Below are positions 8,201 to 8,420 of a DNA stretch of 8,420 bases, piece after piece. This DNA is from Bacteroidota bacterium. Lineage in GTDB: Bacteria > Bacteroidota > Bacteroidia > Bacteroidales > UBA10428. Every line of letters begins with the position of its first letter. Within the stretch, counting starts at the first letter, position 1. Where the stretch lies: positions 1 to 8,420 of the forward strand of contig JAGDMB010000083.1 of the NCBI GenBank assembly GCA_017860375.1, read 5' to 3'. Made by a program: the position numbers and the translations under genes. The notes beneath the pieces were generated by a model. The model ran no database searches. It saw only the letters and a program-made list of their open reading frames with translations, and was not told the DNA's origin.

Positions 8201-8420
8201 CTGCTATAAAGTTGGAAGTATTGCTATTCCCTAAAAGTGTATCCGAATCAATCAGTGTGCTGCCAACAATTAAAGTATCTCTGAAAAAACCGGTTGTGAT
8301 AAGCGTATTGTTGCCATCGAATTTCAAATCTGTGGAGCCCTGAAGTGTAGAAGAAGAACAAATCCTTTTTGCCCATTGAAATATTCCATCAGAACTATAT
8401 TTTGCTAAAAACACATCTCC
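5280..8420 (-). CDS. Giant T9SS-exported protein: beta-propeller repeats, SprB repeats, sorting domain (5' end outside window)
   Basis: The frame is open from the window edge and gives 1046 residues before TAA. Numbering below counts the GTG codon at 8414 as residue 1. That GTG is internal: GGA GAT precede it and DVFLAKY is the usual opening of a propeller repeat. From the edge to about residue 337 there are SBBP-like units of 60-68 residues. Residues 338-956 hold eight SprB-like Ig-fold repeats of the type CxGxxDG...GGxxPYxYxW...LxxGxYxVxVTDxxxC. Residues 965-1044 form the type A T9SS sorting domain. The protein should be exported by Sec and then T9SS, with the sorting domain removed and the rest attached or released at the surface. 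The founding SprB of Flavobacterium is a gliding adhesin, but the repeats are widespread, so adhesion is inference only. Six pairs of cysteines are confined to the SprB section. Base composition differs between the propeller and SprB parts. No T9SS machinery genes are nearby. Confidence 0.93.
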   Translation of the reverse strand, partial: GDVFLAKYSSDGIFQWAKRICSSSTLQGSTDLKFDGNNTLITTGFFRDTLIVGSTLIDSDTLLGNSNTSNFIAAFNLTGEHQWSNRFLGTYNLSRIVTAEISQNGYYFGGYFQGTMEFDIDTITSYSPSAYDAFIYKTDFDGNGQWIRRIRGQNIENFRSLTTDEYDNVYVLGNYNSPNIYIDSTESLSLTLSGNTGGYDTFIGKYNRSGILQWFLRKGSTAKDIYNNFVIHNNVIYATGYFASQIVFNYDTLRTSSASNEDVFLAAFNEIGDPIAGVSIVGTGDYNDAGTIVNMDSDSRAYVSGYYKSPQIIIGDSIYTSTNVNKNDLFFAIYEHPPKAVITDEQMISCHGLSDGMLKVTPYFMNGPYTYKWSHDPGLTLPVATDLPAGSYTVTIIDADNDSAWITGVVTQPQPLVITDSITKPTCYNASDGAIDITVTGGTAPEGYSYAWTTRGGSGVNPTQQDQSGISAGWYIVTVKDDNTCSVKDSFEVVQPSRILFTGSIVTNVATPPGNNGSVIPAVSGGTSPYAYAWTGPGSYTSTEDTITGLGGGNYMLEITDDHSCNGDTVFLVYEEGVMIATVSSKTDVTCYGQDDGTAVISILSGEPPFNYQWSDMAPFPSSDTFNIRTGMSKGTYYITVTDNNSNTTSTSVFIDGPSAALSLLLQPTDLRCYHDNSGVIDLTVQGGTHPYDIRWNIPNEGEDLVNIPQGNYFVWVTDAHGCTENGSASVDEPDPFSVTISEDKSIYCFGDKTGELTAHPVGGIPPYTYTWDDPGNQSTQTAYELEAGFYNVIVTDLNECHATKGQELYEPAPIIVTATHSNVTCTGADDGQIAPTVSGGSVPYNYLWSNGETSMVASDLPPGNYGLRVTDYYNCKDSSLSVVITEPDEITIVSQVSDSNTITVTAEGGTPPLVYTLNGGSPQATGEFVDLPNDTYTVEVDDANNCGPVVSQEFVINIIAIEEQGYSTLQIFPNPSGGKFNLIIEASAGEIELDVLDITGVVVRNMKITSVSDKTVTEIDLSGFPKGIYLLRINNRVVKERLIIN
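5283..5522 (-). other. T9SS type A C-terminal sorting domain (within the giant CDS)
   Basis: The last 80 residues begin YSTLQIFPNPSGGKFNL, followed by ELDVLDITG, a central IDLSGFPKGIYLLRI and a final KERLIIN. This is the order and spacing of the Por secretion tail (TIGR04183 type): FPNPxxG, then V/LxDxxG, then IDLSxxxxGxYxLxI, then a basic residue and hydrophobic end. It directs the protein through the type IX pore and is normally cleaved off on the cell surface. There is no cysteine in it. Confidence 0.93.
5547..7403 (-). repeat. Eight tandem SprB-like repeats
   Basis: Approximate unit boundaries are 7403-7173, 7172-6924, 6923-6687, 6686-6438, 6437-6213, 6212-5979, 5978-5751 and 5750-5547. 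Units are 68-83 residues and share the order: strand with C1, DG turn, GGxxPYxYxW, L/SxGxY, VTDxxxC2, then a junction proline. C1 is present in repeats 1, 2, 4, 5, 6 and 7. C2 is present in repeats 2, 3, 5, 6, 7 and 8. Repeat 8 is the shortest, lacks the CxGxxDG loop, and has LVYTLNGG in place of the PYxYxWSNG strand. The repeats have diverged strongly in sequence, so this is old duplication rather than recent expansion. Confidence 0.88.
7404..8420 (-). repeat. SBBP-like beta-propeller repeat units
   Basis: Six copies of a D-x-F-[IL]-x-x-[YFT] motif, most followed by a DGxxxW-type turn, are seen. They read DVFLAKY at the window edge, NFIAAF at residue 68, DAFIYKT at 130, DTFIGKY at 198, DVFLAAF at 260 and DLFFAIY at 326 (numbering from GTG 8414). 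Spacing is 62-68 residues, so five full units and the start of a sixth are visible. Each unit has an inner TGYF/LGNY/SGYY-type strand and a closing I/V-rich strand with a DT or DS pair. This is the pattern of Bacteroidota SBBP or delta-60-type propeller blades. More units probably lie upstream of the window. The last motif runs straight into the first SprB repeat through EHPPKA. Confidence 0.8.

Noticed and set aside
8412..8414. GTG at 8414 as the true start of the giant protein
   Set aside because: The frame is open to the window edge and DVFLAKY is an internal propeller motif. A start here would cut a blade and leave no signal peptide for an exported protein.
1..8420. Mobile element, CRISPR array, tRNA/rRNA, toxin-antitoxin or defence system
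   Set aside because: No transposase, terminal repeats, spaced direct repeats, RNA-like folds or matching protein families were found on either strand. The gene content is ordinary housekeeping, envelope and secreted functions.

Overview
The window looks like chromosomal DNA from a member of the Bacteroidota. The main evidence is a large exported protein ending in a type IX secretion (T9SS) type A C-terminal sorting domain and carrying SprB-type repeats. Supporting evidence is a PurD of the type seen in that phylum, start codons with little or no Shine-Dalgarno sequence, and a TAnnTTTG-type -7 element. All six stop codons in the window are TAA. No species can be named from this.

Plus-strand part (1-3041): the window opens in the last 101 codons of a nitroreductase-family flavoenzyme. 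After 99 bases comes a small exported protein that resembles the DUF3108-like/TapB family (406-1092), closed by a strong intrinsic terminator (1123-1162). After a 221-base gap, which holds an inverted repeat just before the start codon, comes a full-length YcbB-type L,D-transpeptidase (1314-3041) with all its domains and catalytic residues.

Minus-strand part (3159-8420): a convergent 117-base gap separates the transpeptidase from two genes that read leftwards. These are purD (purine biosynthesis, 3883-5154) and, 13 bases downstream of it, a gene for a secreted lectin-fold protein (3159-3869), probably in one transcript. Upstream of purD, and separated from it by an intrinsic terminator (5218-5257), is the 3' part of a giant T9SS-exported protein (5280-8420, 5' end outside the window). 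Its visible architecture is five complete beta-propeller (SBBP-like) repeat units plus the start of a sixth, eight SprB-like Ig-fold repeats of 68-83 residues, and the sorting domain.

The genes do not form one pathway. They are housekeeping (purD), envelope (L,D-transpeptidase) and secreted or surface proteins set side by side. No mobile element, CRISPR array, RNA gene or defence system is visible. The most interesting signal is in the giant protein: presence and absence of its twelve repeat cysteines fits only one pairing register, from repeat n to repeat n+1. This suggests disulfide staples between neighbouring domains, with one deliberate-looking gap between repeats 3 and 4.
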